64,000 nucleotides of DNA from Lishizhenia sp965656535 (GCA_965656535.1 CBFHKX010000001.1:248001-312000); one strand, 5' to 3'. Counted from the first letter of the stretch, positions 8,602 through 18,057 are shown. Notes: generated by a model not told the origin, from the letters alone. Translations and numbers: made by a program.

Positions 8602-11481
8602 TTAATTTGCGCGCCCAGCATCTACTACTATCTTATTGGTAAAACTACCACTAACTGTTTCTGTAATTAAAGTATAAACACCTTGTTGTAAGCCTTCAAA
8701 ACTCACTTTGGCACCGTCTTGCTTTAACAATTCGTAAGTAACTGGCACTTCTCTACCCGATAAATCATACATTTTAAAACTTAAGATGTCTGTTGGATGA
8801 GAGAGTTTAACGTTTACATAATTGGATGTTGGGTTGGGGTAAAGGTTTAGTCTCAAACCACTGACCGCCATATTTTCATAAATAACTGTAGGCTTGTAAT
8901 TATCGAAGCTTTTGTTTTCAAAGATATTTGCCTGATAATATCCTTCTTCGTTACTCGAACAGAAATCATATAAAGCGCTGGTTGAAATTTCCTCTAATGT
9001 AAAACTTTCATCATAAACTTCTTGAATTTCCGTTGATATTTCACCATTAATTTGACTTTCTGACGATTGGATAATTTCTTCCCCGGCAATTATATCAACT
9101 GAATAAGGCTGAACAGTTGATAAATCTCCGTATAAATAGATATATTCTCTAGACTTGCAAACATATTTATTGTTTATTAATTTACACCCATCAATCGTTT
9201 GACCATCAAACACTATATCTTGTAACACCATATTTACAGGGTATTGAGAATAATCCATAGATGAGCCTACTAAATTCGGAAAAATTTCGGCTAATTGAGT
9301 TGTTATATTTTCTTTAGGTATATCATAGGTAAAAAGAAATGTTTCATTTACTTTTTCCCCATTAGAATCACTATTCAAAAATGTAACATTAACTTCTAAT
9401 TTTAGTTTATGACTAAATTCTTTTATCGCAGAATTTAAATAAGGCTGAGTGTTTTCAAATTGTGAAGAACCAGCATAACCGGCTGTTGCAGTCATTTGAT
9501 TTTTAAAACTTATTTGAGAAACCATTGTTGAAAATGTAGATAATGATACCTTTTCTGATAAAAAAGATATATTAGCATTGCTTGATGTATCTATGGGTGG
9601 CCCAAAAATTATTTCATTGCCAACTAAGTTTTGCGGAAAAATCGTCGAGTTTGGTGAGTTGTAATAGATTCCTTCGTATCCGTATACTGACTCAGTACTT
9701 TCGTTTACTTGATAACTAGATTGGTTTACTGTACCAGATGTGTTACTAACTGTTCTTAAATCATTAATAGTAACATTAGAAGAACCGTTGATTGCAATGC
9801 CATCAATTATTATTTCATTAGAAGGAGTAGGTTCAGTAATTTTTGTTTCAAGTTGTGCTAATATTTCATAGGATTCTATATCTAAAGCTTCGTTGAATTT
9901 AAATACTAAAGGCTCTTCTAAAGCGAACTGGTAATCAGAAATTTCAGAGGTGAAAAATCTCATAAAATTACCTTCATTCACCCTATTCTGATAGTGAACG
10001 CCATGAGAATAGGAAGTTTTTAATTTAGGCGTTCGCATTAAAGCAAATATCCCAACCGGATCATTATAAACAGGATATTCATAAACCGATGTAACATCAT
10101 CTTCTTCATTTGGTCGGATTTTATAAGATCCTGGTGTATAGAATAAAGGCCCTCCTAAACTCTGGATGTCATTTATATTACCTCTAAAACTCATTTCTGT
10201 GAAAGCAATTGTAGGAAATTCGGGTTTAGTTGGACCCTCGATAGCTGTTAAATTTTTGCTTCTGAAAAATGAACTAAACTCACCCATAATTTTTGACGCT
10301 GCTTTATAAAAATTCTTAGTTTTTTTCTTAGCATCTTCTTTCGCGGCTGCTGTTGTGTCTTTAGGCTTAAAGTCAAACCAAGGCTTTTCTGTAACTAACG
10401 AAATGAATTCCGAACTACCTGTAACCGCAGTTATTCCAACTTCTAGAATTTTTTTGAGCACTTTTAAAATTTTAATAGACTCATTAATTTTACCATTTGT
10501 TACATTATTACTAGCTAATTCTAATTCATATTGTTCTAGTTTTTCTATGTAGTCACTAATCAGTCTTTCCATCTCTTTGTAAACTATAAATCCATCACGA
10601 GTTTCATTTGGGTTACCTATACTACCATTTGTATAATCTATATTTCCTAAAATATTATTTTCAACTACTTCATTGTTATAAAAAATACTATCAACATTTA
10701 CAGTTAAAGCTCTACCTACTAAATCTATATTAGATGAAGATATAGCTGTAAAATCTAACTTAAGCTCAGTGGGCCTAAGGCACGCACATGGATCATAGTG
10801 TAGTTGAAAATCTGTACTTAACCAAAAATTTACAGTGCCATTAGCAGGTGCATAAGAACTTATTGTTGTTACTGAAGATGCCCTATCCAATGCTTTATCG
10901 ATACCCTTACCGAGTCGTAAAATACCAGTCAAATTATTACTATTGTCTCCTAAATCATATAATAAATTTATTCTTATACCATCAATGGCATCACTAGGTA
11001 AAACATTCTCTCCATATTGCACAAAAACTCTTAATATCCCAGAATATCTATTATACAAGACTACATAAGGTAAAGCATTTAAATCTATATATTCATGTGT
11101 GTTTTGATTATCAGGATAATAGCCTAAATTAACCAATATCAGTTCCCATCCATTTTCTGGTGTCATTATACCTGCACCGTTTCCTTCTAAGCCTGGATTG
11201 AGATACCTGTAATATTCTGATATATTTGGAGATTGAAAATTAGACATATTTGAGTAAGGCACGGTTGAATTATAATACATATCGGTCAATTGATATTGAT
11301 TGACGTCCCACCATTTAAATCCATTCAAATAACGCTCGTCTGGAGTATTATTAGTACCCGGTAAGTCTGGTAAGGCAAGATTGGTTGGGTTTGATGGATT
11401 GGTTGACACCTCATTATTAAACTGCCCATTTAATGTTGTTGCTAAAAAGAACAACATTGCTAAAAATAAAATTGATTTCAT
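8602..11481 (-). CDS. Large T9SS type A cargo protein of unknown function
   Basis: 959 residues. Signal peptide (about 1-19, cleaved after LNGQ). A long Asn/Ser/Thr/Tyr-rich mature region shows no domain I can name; a Lys-rich helical stretch lies around 290-410, including a KEDAKKKTKN segment. Residues about 877-955 form a T9SS type A sorting domain (LYPNPTSNYVNV start, LQQGVYTLI and FTNKIVV near the end). The 3-bp gap to the upstream lipoprotein and the 11-bp gap downstream indicate one transcript. The gene looks more AT-rich than the housekeeping genes nearby, by eye only. It is probably the main exported product of the module. Confidence 0.8.
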   Translation of the reverse strand: MKSILFLAMLFFLATTLNGQFNNEVSTNPSNPTNLALPDLPGTNNTPDERYLNGFKWWDVNQYQLTDMYYNSTVPYSNMSNFQSPNISEYYRYLNPGLEGNGAGIMTPENGWELILVNLGYYPDNQNTHEYIDLNALPYVVLYNRYSGILRVFVQYGENVLPSDAIDGIRINLLYDLGDNSNNLTGILRLGKGIDKALDRASSVTTISSYAPANGTVNFWLSTDFQLHYDPCACLRPTELKLDFTAISSSNIDLVGRALTVNVDSIFYNNEVVENNILGNIDYTNGSIGNPNETRDGFIVYKEMERLISDYIEKLEQYELELASNNVTNGKINESIKILKVLKKILEVGITAVTGSSEFISLVTEKPWFDFKPKDTTAAAKEDAKKKTKNFYKAASKIMGEFSSFFRSKNLTAIEGPTKPEFPTIAFTEMSFRGNINDIQSLGGPLFYTPGSYKIRPNEEDDVTSVYEYPVYNDPVGIFALMRTPKLKTSYSHGVHYQNRVNEGNFMRFFTSEISDYQFALEEPLVFKFNEALDIESYEILAQLETKITEPTPSNEIIIDGIAINGSSNVTINDLRTVSNTSGTVNQSSYQVNESTESVYGYEGIYYNSPNSTIFPQNLVGNEIIFGPPIDTSSNANISFLSEKVSLSTFSTMVSQISFKNQMTATAGYAGSSQFENTQPYLNSAIKEFSHKLKLEVNVTFLNSDSNGEKVNETFLFTYDIPKENITTQLAEIFPNLVGSSMDYSQYPVNMVLQDIVFDGQTIDGCKLINNKYVCKSREYIYLYGDLSTVQPYSVDIIAGEEIIQSSESQINGEISTEIQEVYDESFTLEEISTSALYDFCSSNEEGYYQANIFENKSFDNYKPTVIYENMAVSGLRLNLYPNPTSNYVNVKLSHPTDILSFKMYDLSGREVPVTYELLKQDGAKVSFEGLQQGVYTLITETVSGSFTNKIVVDAGRAN

Positions 11482-11484
11482 AAC

Positions 11485-12273
11485 TTAAATTTTTCTGCCT
11501 TTGTAAACTACTTCTTTATAACTAGGATGCAACACATCATTTGAGCCTGTAATAATTGTAAGTATTGCGGTACCATCTATTCTATTTTCTACAGTTCCTT
11601 TGGCAAAGTTTGGATCTGCTGCTGAACCTGTAACTGCTTGAGCTTTACGGTAAGATAAACGCCATATAGAAGATGTTTGATAACTGTCATTTCCCAAACC
11701 ATCATAATTGCTTACATTAAAAAACCAATCTCCAATATTGTTTTTATTTATATCAAAACCTACAATTATACTATCATTTAAGTCTGGTGAGTATACTTTG
11801 TAATTACCCTCTAAAGAGCCTACCAACACATCATTATCTGTTGTTGTTTGTATTTCATTAACAAAAAAAGATTTGCTTATAGAATCGTAGCCATCATCAT
11901 TCGGAAAACAAACTAAATTTGGTTCTTTTTTTACCACTAAAGAAACGTCAATTGTTTGTCCCCCAAGTTGATCATTAAAAAAACGTTCAATTACTTTCTC
12001 ATTCAAAATTTCTGCTCCCAAATACCAAGTGTAGTCAGCATCTTCTAAAAGAGCCTTAAAACGCACAAAACGACTTCTTAGAATTGTATCTGTCTCTACA
12101 TAAATATCCTCTAAGTGATTAAATGATTCTAAAATCTCAAAATCTGCAGTCACCTCATTTGCGCAATCGCAGTTTTCTTCCAAGCTTGTTATTTCGGGTT
12201 GTTCTTTTCTGCATCCAAAGACAACCAAACCAACTAACAAAAAACCAATTGTATATTTTAATAAATTACTCAT
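11485..12273 (-). CDS. Lipoprotein of unknown function
   Basis: 262 residues with a lipoprotein signal (VFGC, Cys about 21). A CDCANEVTADFEI segment follows at about 35-47. The DADYTWYLGAEILNEKVIE stretch looks like a PKD-type or Ig-like strand pattern in which a sensed quantity is written as a tension of folded strands, and the C-terminus (about 150-262) is beta-rich with WRLSYRKAQAV. I assign no family. The start codon overlaps the upstream gene by 8 nt and the stop is 3 bp before the 959-residue T9SS protein, so coexpression is very likely. It may anchor or assist that exported protein (inference). Confidence 0.72.
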   Translation of the reverse strand: MSNLLKYTIGFLLVGLVVFGCRKEQPEITSLEENCDCANEVTADFEILESFNHLEDIYVETDTILRSRFVRFKALLEDADYTWYLGAEILNEKVIERFFNDQLGGQTIDVSLVVKKEPNLVCFPNDDGYDSISKSFFVNEIQTTTDNDVLVGSLEGNYKVYSPDLNDSIIVGFDINKNNIGDWFFNVSNYDGLGNDSYQTSSIWRLSYRKAQAVTGSAADPNFAKGTVENRIDGTAILTIITGSNDVLHPSYKEVVYKGRKI

Positions 12274-13249
12274 CTTCTAACGTTTTTAGGCGTTCTTCTA
12301 ATTGCAGAATGTATAACGTTAACTCTTCTACTTTCTCAACTAAAACGCGGTTTATTTCGCCAATATCGGCTCCGTTTTCTTCTACCTCTTCTGCCGTGGG
12401 CATATTAGGCAAATGTTTCTTCTCTGTTATAAACGTTCTTAACTCATTAAAAGTTAGTAAATTATAGTCAGAATTAAAAACATAATCTGGAAATGGGTTT
12501 AATGTAGTTATGTACCTGCGTGCATAAACGTATCCATTACCTGTTACACCAAAGTTGGCAACATTATCATTATTTCCAAAACCTTGTATTAAATAGTTAT
12601 TATCGTTTTGCACGCGCAGGCGTAAGGCATAATGATTACCGCCTGTTGTTCTAATACTTAAACCATTATCATTACCGCCAATATTAAATTTTGCAAACTT
12701 ATCAGAACCATTTACACCTGTTAAACCGGTTGTTGTTATGCGATTATATGCACTTAAAAAGTGTAAACCTATGCCCGGTACGGAGAGAGTCATGTTACCA
12801 TCTTCTCTATTTACTATGGTTAAGTTTTTTTCTGCCATCATAAAAGTAGCACCGTTAAGCGAACCTCTGCCAGTAGTGCCGTTGGTTAAGCCAAAACGCG
12901 CAGTTTTGCCGTAGTTAAGACCAGATTTTGCGTTGTTTGCTTCTTGGCTCTCCATTTCATAGTTAAGTATTAAACTGTTTGGATTACCACTGCTCAAGGG
13001 TGCTTCTACATAATCTACAACACCGTGCACTTGTAAATTAAAGTTTGCTAAAGGCGAGTTGTTTGTTGTAGTAGAAGTACCTATTCCAATATAGCCAGAT
13101 TGGCTGCTGTTACTGGTATTTACTGTCCAAGGTGAGTTAAATTGAGCAACCGCAGTATTAGCAAGTGCCATTGCTACACCACAGGCTAAAATTTGAACAA
13201 GTTTCTTGTTTCTTGTTTCTTGTTTCTTGATGTTTAAATGTGTTTTCAT
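12266..13249 (-). CDS. Secreted protein with peptidase-S74-tail-like C-terminus, possibly phase-variable
   Basis: 327 residues. An unusually long basic n-region precedes the signal peptide core (about 17-36, ending AVAQ). The mature part is Asn/Gly/Thr-rich and resembles fibre proteins. The end (about 270-327) has FITEKKHLPNMPTAEEV, then a heptad coiled coil (VLVEKVEELTLYILQLEERL), a tail common in Bacteroidota proteins related to intramolecular-chaperone (S74-type) fibres; the catalytic chaperone domain itself is not evident. The n-region is encoded by four 7-bp tandem repeats, where gain or loss of one copy would shift the frame. First gene of the four-gene module. Confidence 0.78.
   Translation of the reverse strand: MKTHLNIKKQETRNKKLVQILACGVAMALANTAVAQFNSPWTVNTSNSSQSGYIGIGTSTTTNNSPLANFNLQVHGVVDYVEAPLSSGNPNSLILNYEMESQEANNAKSGLNYGKTARFGLTNGTTGRGSLNGATFMMAEKNLTIVNREDGNMTLSVPGIGLHFLSAYNRITTTGLTGVNGSDKFAKFNIGGNDNGLSIRTTGGNHYALRLRVQNDNNYLIQGFGNNDNVANFGVTGNGYVYARRYITTLNPFPDYVFNSDYNLLTFNELRTFITEKKHLPNMPTAEEVEENGADIGEINRVLVEKVEELTLYILQLEERLKTLEDE
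13202..13229. repeat. Heptanucleotide tandem repeat (TTTCTTG) x4 in coding sequence
   Basis: Four perfect copies of the 7-mer TTTCTTG on the plus strand (coding strand CAAGAAA) lie 21-48 nt after the start codon of the S74-tail-like gene, ahead of the signal peptide core. Seven is not a multiple of three, so slippage would switch the gene off. Confidence 0.9.
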
Positions 13250-13552
13250 ACGTACAATTTACAGTTAAGTTTATTATTAAAATCTGTATAAACTGCTGAA
13301 ATATAGTGAACTATTTTTTTTAATTCATAGTAGATTTCTACTATGAAAAATTCAAACCTTCGATAAATAAACGGCTGCATAACATGATAATTTTTAAAAA
13401 AAGAGACTAAATGTAATTCACATGACAGATTTTAAATAAAAATAAAAGGTTTCATCGGTAAAAAAAGATGTTTAATCTATATTTTTTGTGTGTTGAGGTG
13501 GTTTAACATGTAATACGTACGATGGCCAACTTTAAAAAGAAAAGCTATCTTA

Positions 13553-13616
13553 CTCACATCCTCCGACTTTTATTCGAATAAATTCTCATAAAACCCACCT
13601 CCTTCATCAAGAAGGA
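13553..13616 (-). repeat. REP-like repeat, unit 3, second copy of the 54-bp direct repeat
   Basis: Bases 13553-13606 are identical to 8013-8066 in the same orientation. The hairpin here is eroded: TCCTTC (13600-13605) pairs with GAAGGA (13611-13616) over a 5-nt loop. The rest of the 436-bp gap 13250-13686 holds the terminator of the S9 peptidase and, by position, the promoter of the four-gene module; no clear TAnnTTTG was found there (nearest TATATTTC on the minus strand). Confidence 0.85.
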
Positions 13617-13621
13617 ATAAC

Positions 13622-13657
13622 AAAAAAAGCTCGTTCTCAAATCATGAAAACGAGCTT
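13622..13657 (-). terminator. Terminator of the S9 peptidase gene
   Basis: On the minus strand AAGCTCGTT pairs with AACGAGCTT (13649-13657 with 13627-13635), extended by TCA/TGA across a mismatch, and is followed by seven T. Confidence 0.8.
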
Positions 13658-13686
13658 CTAAAATCTATTTATTTCTTAAAATTTAA

Positions 13687-15597
13687 TTACAGCGTTTCTT
13701 TTAACCACTTAAAAAACTCTGTATGCCAAATTAAACTATTTTGGTAATCTAACACCCAGTGGTTTTCTTCTGGGAAATACAATAATTTAGATTTAATATC
13801 TTGTAGTTGAGCTGCTTGGAAAGCTTCTAAACCTTGACCAATAGGAACTCTAAAATCTAAACCACCTTGAATTATAAGTATTGGTGTATCCCATTTCTCT
13901 ACGTGCTCTGCTGGGTTAAATTCTTTATAACTTTTTTGTGCAGCTGTATTTTCTTTATCCCAATATGCACCACCTAAATCCCAGTTAACAAAGAATAATT
14001 CTTCTGTTGTGCCGTACATAGATTTCCAATTAAAAATTCCATCGTGTGCAATGAAAGACTTAAATCTTCCTTGGTGCTTAGCAGCAAGATAAAAAGCAGA
14101 ATATCCGCCGTAGCTTGCACCAACACAACCTAAACGTTCTTTATCTACGTAAGACTCTTTAGCAATATCATCAATAGCAGAAAGATAATCTTGCATGTTT
14201 TGTCCGCCATAATCTTTAGAAATTTGCTCGTTCCATTCTACACCATAACCTGGCATTCCTCGTCTGTTCGGTGCAATAACAATATAGCCTTGTGCTGCCA
14301 TGAGTTGAAAGTTCCATCGGTAAGAATAAAACTGAGACAAGGCTCCTTGTGGACCACCTTGGCAATACAAAAGTGTAGGGTATTTTTTGGTTGGGTCAAA
14401 ATTTGGCGGATACGCAACCCAAGCAACCATATCTTCACCATCTGTAGTATTTACGATACGTTTTTTAATATCTCCTAAGGAAATATTCTTATAAAAAGCA
14501 TCATTTTCGTGAGTAAGTTGGGTAAGTTCTTTTGTTATAAAATCAAAGGTATACAACTCTGGTGCGTGATTCATGTCTCGTTTAGAAACAACAACAGTAT
14601 TCTCTCTTTGTCCAACAATCGCATTAATATCAAATTGTCCGTTTGTTAATTGTACGGGCATTTTAGGACTTTTACCAGACTTCGGAAGGTGAATTTCGAA
14701 TAATTGAACTGTACCTAAAACTGGTGCGTTAAAGAGAATTTTCTTTCCATCATCGCTCCAAATAAAACTATTTACCGTTCCATCCCAGTTTTCAGTTAAG
14801 TTCACCTTTTTCCCATCAATGAAAGTAACAATATCATTTTTATCCGATTCGTAGCCGTCTCGTTTCATTTGCAACCAAGCTAATCTGCTATCTACAGAAA
14901 AGGCCGGAGCCATATCATAGCCTAAATTATCTTCAGTAAGATTTTTGGTTGCACCTGTTTCAACGTCGTATTCATATATGTCTGTATTTGTACTAACCGC
15001 ATAATCTTTTCCTTTTTTCTTTTTTGTAACGTACAGCACTTTAGATCCGCAAGGATGCCAGATATAATCTTCTGGTCCGCCAAAAGGTTGGGTTGGACAA
15101 TCATATGGCTCACCTTGCATAATATCAATTCTACGTGCGTTTAAACCAGCAACCGAAGTAACAAAAACATGGTTGTATTTTCCGTCTTCCCATTTATCCC
15201 AATGTCTGTAATTCAAATCATCATAAATCATCACATTGGACTCTTCTAAATTTGGATAAAAATCAGTTCCAAGTACATTTTCGATTTTCACCTCATCATG
15301 TATTAATTTTTGAGAACCGTTAGAGGAAACTTTATCGTCTTTAATGTACATAGTCGGATCATCAATCTCTACGGGATCACCTCCTTCAACAGCAATTTTA
15401 TAGATTTTAGTTGTTTTCTTATTAGAATCAACATCTACCTTAGAAACACTATAAATTACGTATTGACCGTCGTTTGATAAACCAATACCACCCACTCTAT
15501 TTAATTCGATTAACGCTTTTGGGGTAATACCATTTTTCTGTGCGAAAGAAAAAGCAATGCATCCCACTATACAAAGACTAAAAATTAATTTTTTCAT
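13687..15597 (-). CDS. S9-family serine peptidase (prolyl oligopeptidase family, DPP5-like)
   Basis: Exported serine peptidase, likely a dipeptidyl- or acylaminoacyl-peptidase that trims periplasmic peptides. The ATG at 15597 gives 636 residues with a signal peptide (about 1-20, ending FAQ); the in-frame ATG at 15633 would bury this signal behind 12 residues. Residues about 25-390 are a beta-propeller-like region with repeated W-S-x-D-G-K/V-D-S-R strands; residues about 395-636 are the alpha/beta hydrolase. Visible triad: Ser495 in GASYGGY, Asp581 in GGLDFRVP and His613 in EENHWVL. These contexts resemble Porphyromonas DPP5, but specificity cannot be read directly. Single gene with its own terminator. 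Confidence 0.9.
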   Translation of the reverse strand: MKKLIFSLCIVGCIAFSFAQKNGITPKALIELNRVGGIGLSNDGQYVIYSVSKVDVDSNKKTTKIYKIAVEGGDPVEIDDPTMYIKDDKVSSNGSQKLIHDEVKIENVLGTDFYPNLEESNVMIYDDLNYRHWDKWEDGKYNHVFVTSVAGLNARRIDIMQGEPYDCPTQPFGGPEDYIWHPCGSKVLYVTKKKKGKDYAVSTNTDIYEYDVETGATKNLTEDNLGYDMAPAFSVDSRLAWLQMKRDGYESDKNDIVTFIDGKKVNLTENWDGTVNSFIWSDDGKKILFNAPVLGTVQLFEIHLPKSGKSPKMPVQLTNGQFDINAIVGQRENTVVVSKRDMNHAPELYTFDFITKELTQLTHENDAFYKNISLGDIKKRIVNTTDGEDMVAWVAYPPNFDPTKKYPTLLYCQGGPQGALSQFYSYRWNFQLMAAQGYIVIAPNRRGMPGYGVEWNEQISKDYGGQNMQDYLSAIDDIAKESYVDKERLGCVGASYGGYSAFYLAAKHQGRFKSFIAHDGIFNWKSMYGTTEELFFVNWDLGGAYWDKENTAAQKSYKEFNPAEHVEKWDTPILIIQGGLDFRVPIGQGLEAFQAAQLQDIKSKLLYFPEENHWVLDYQNSLIWHTEFFKWLKETL

Positions 15598-15722
15598 ACA
15601 ATCTATCTTATAACAAAGGTTAAATTTAAACATTAGCTGCGTAAATCTGCTACATTTATGAAATACGATTAAAAGAGCATCACAATATAAAAGTCAAAAT
15701 TTTAGTTATTCTTTCAACAGCT

Positions 15723-17588
15723 ATGAAAAGCATTCTCTTTCTATTATTATTTGGACTCTGCCTATCGGGCTGCGCGCAAGAAGAAAAACGTGTATTACAG
15801 AACAGAGTAGAATTTGAATCCTTTAGTACTACACCGCTTTATCAAAAATACGGCAATGTTAAGGCAGTTAAAGTTATTTATCATTTACAAAACCAAACAC
15901 TGCACTTCATAAACGGTAATGTATTTGATTTCCATTATGAATTTGCCCAGAAAAAATTTGATCCTTTTCTGAATTTGCAAGATTTTAACAAAAACAACTA
16001 TAGTGCTTTTGGAAATAGAAACTACCTATTAGGTAACATAAATTATTACGCAGAACAAAACAAATACGTATTAGAAATAGGTCCTTCAGACCAACTGTCT
16101 GCCAATCATTTACGCTTACTTTTTGACTCAGTGAAGCAAAACACCTTTTTTGGTGAACAACTTTATTTCTTTGCCAACACCAATAATGCAAGAAAAATAA
16201 TAGCTGAACTGCCTAACATTCCACATCTTACGCCCGAAGATATATACGCTAACCAGCTTTATCAGCCTTTACACAAAGGACAAACAGTTGGAAAACTAAG
16301 AGTAATCAATAACATAGAAAAAGAACTTACTTCTATCAAAGAAACAGATATTTTAGTTTTAAACGAGTCTCCTTTATACTTACCCATTTGTGCAGGAGTG
16401 CTCATCAGTAAATTTCAAACTCCGTTAAGTCACATTAGCATTTTAGCAAAAAACAGAAAAATACCGGTTTGTGCCAAAAAAAAGCTCTTCTCTATGTCGG
16501 AATTAATAAGTTTAGACGGACAAAAAGTAGTACTCACGGTAAAACAAGACACCTTCTACGTGCAGAAAAGCAAGGAAAATTTTTCGGAGATAAAAGTAAA
16601 GCAACAGAAGTTAAAATTTGATCTATCAGTTGATACACTCGTAACGCTTAATAGATTTAATAAAAAATACCAACGCGCCATAGGTAGCAAAGCCTATAAC
16701 TTTTCTAAACTTGTAGATTATGCGCAAGAAATGGACTTCAAAACACCTGAAAGCGCCTTTGCTATTCCCTTCTATTTTTATGAACAACACATGCAAACTA
16801 GTGGAGCAGCAGAATGGTTAGAACTACTCGCTACTTCTACGAATTTAGACAAAGAAGAGAAACAAAAAATTTTAGCAACGATTAGAAACAAAATATTAAC
16901 ACATCCTATTTCTGCAGACTTTTTGCTTACCGTAGAGCATAAAATAAAAAAGCTAGGCAATTATTATCGATTGCGTTTTAGATCGTCTACCAACGCGGAA
17001 GACATGGGCAACTTTAGCGGTGCAGGTTTATACAACTCAAAAACGGGCGAATTAGGTCACCCTACAAAAACGATTTCTAGGGCAATAAAAAGCGTTTGGG
17101 CAAGTACTTGGAACGAAAAAGCCTATTTTGAAAGAGAACTTTTTGGTCTAAATCAAACAGATGTAAAAATGGGAATTTTGGTACATCGCTCGTTTCCTAA
17201 TGAAGAAGTTAACGGAGTTGCTATTACTACTAATTTATACAGAAAAAACTATATTGGTTTTGTTTTAAACTTACAAAAAGGCGACCTAAATGTAGTAAAT
17301 CAAAAGGATGATATAGTACCAGAGCAACTCATTCTATACCCGCCAAATACCTTTGAATCTAGTAATGTTAATTATGATATACTTTCACATAGTACTTTAG
17401 CTCAGCAACATACCTTATTAACTAAAGAAGAGCTTCAAAAACTGGCCATTATCTTAGAAAAAATAAAAGCAAAATACTACAGAGCACATTTTATTACCCG
17501 CAATTATTATGACTTTGCTTTAGACCTAGAGTTTAAACTAGCACACAACACGCGCCAATTATACATTAAACAAATAAGACCCTATTAG
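15723..17588 (+). CDS. Lipoprotein with PEP-utilising mobile domain and pyruvate-phosphate-dikinase-type ATP domain
   Basis: 621 residues. Signal peptide with lipobox (LSGC, Cys about 17) predicts export. After an unrecognised N-terminal half comes a phosphohistidine-type domain (about 215-265, TPLSHISILAKNRKIPVCA, with the His that carries phosphate in this family). The C-terminal 300 residues form a PPDK_N/ATP-grasp-like domain: IGSKAYNFSKL (compare GGKAANL), LRFRSSTNAEDMGNFSGAGL (compare VRSSATAED), VNGVAITTN, and the terminal YIKQIRPY (compare QARP). The His-then-ATP order is that of glucan water dikinases, not of PPDK or PEP synthase. An ATP-dependent domain on a lipoprotein is odd because the periplasm lacks ATP. 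Convergent with the DUF2141 gene. Confidence 0.85.
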   Translation: MKSILFLLLFGLCLSGCAQEEKRVLQNRVEFESFSTTPLYQKYGNVKAVKVIYHLQNQTLHFINGNVFDFHYEFAQKKFDPFLNLQDFNKNNYSAFGNRNYLLGNINYYAEQNKYVLEIGPSDQLSANHLRLLFDSVKQNTFFGEQLYFFANTNNARKIIAELPNIPHLTPEDIYANQLYQPLHKGQTVGKLRVINNIEKELTSIKETDILVLNESPLYLPICAGVLISKFQTPLSHISILAKNRKIPVCAKKKLFSMSELISLDGQKVVLTVKQDTFYVQKSKENFSEIKVKQQKLKFDLSVDTLVTLNRFNKKYQRAIGSKAYNFSKLVDYAQEMDFKTPESAFAIPFYFYEQHMQTSGAAEWLELLATSTNLDKEEKQKILATIRNKILTHPISADFLLTVEHKIKKLGNYYRLRFRSSTNAEDMGNFSGAGLYNSKTGELGHPTKTISRAIKSVWASTWNEKAYFERELFGLNQTDVKMGILVHRSFPNEEVNGVAITTNLYRKNYIGFVLNLQKGDLNVVNQKDDIVPEQLILYPPNTFESSNVNYDILSHSTLAQQHTLLTKEELQKLAIILEKIKAKYYRAHFITRNYYDFALDLEFKLAHNTRQLYIKQIRPY

Positions 17589-17598
17589 CCTGCAGTAA

Positions 17599-18006
17599 CT
17601 ATTGAATTGTAATTGATGTAGACAAACTGCCTGAATACGTTATTTTAGCCTGCTCGAAACTAGGTGCGCTAAACGTTTCTCTAGCGTCATTAGAAAAGCC
17701 ATAATACTCTGTTGGCACGCCAAAGAAGTTTTTATCCATAGTAGAATTGTTATTAGCATCATGATACAGCGCAATTGCATAGTTTCCTTTCGGAAGATCT
17801 TTAATCACAATTTTGGTTGTACCCTTTACTGCTTTAACCACCAAATTTTTATAGGTTCCGTTTTGTTTTGGGAAAGAAGACGCCGTGTTATAAACACCCA
17901 ATAAAATTTTTCCATTTGAAGAAGGAACATTCTTTACATTAACCGTTAATTGGGCCCTAGAAAGTTGTACAAAAAGACAGCTGATAATGAATAAAATAAT
18001 TCTCAT
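17599..18006 (-). CDS. DUF2141 domain secreted protein
   Basis: 135 residues with a signal peptide (about 1-18, ending SRAQ). The body matches DUF2141: a start LTVNVKNVPSSNGKILLGVY, then KGNYAIALYHDANNNSTMDK with an acidic calcium-like loop, and FFGVPTEYYGFSNDAR. The family is periplasmic or secreted with unknown function. It is divergent from the pseudouridine synthase gene over 71 bp and tail-to-tail with the PEP-domain lipoprotein. No partner gene is evident. Confidence 0.85.
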   Translation of the reverse strand: MRIILFIISCLFVQLSRAQLTVNVKNVPSSNGKILLGVYNTASSFPKQNGTYKNLVVKAVKGTTKIVIKDLPKGNYAIALYHDANNNSTMDKNFFGVPTEYYGFSNDARETFSAPSFEQAKITYSGSLSTSITIQ

Positions 18007-18049
18007 ACTAACATAACAACTAAAATAACGCCAAATTGTTTTAAATCAC

Positions 18050-18057
18050 TAACTTTG
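18050..18057 (+). promoter_or_regulatory. -7 promoter element of the rluB-like operon
   Basis: TAACTTTG matches TAnnTTTG and ends 20 nt before the ATG at 18078, predicting a leader of about 17 nt. The nearest TTG (18036-18038) is only 11 bp upstream, which is too close for the usual spacing. Confidence 0.45.

Noticed and set aside
10355..10552. Antisense reading frame within the 959-residue T9SS gene
   Set aside because: Typical shadow of a long AT-rich gene; no start signal or family likeness.
15631..15633. ATG at 15633 as start of the S9 peptidase
   Set aside because: It would put 12 residues before a normal signal peptide; the ATG at 15597 starts the signal directly.
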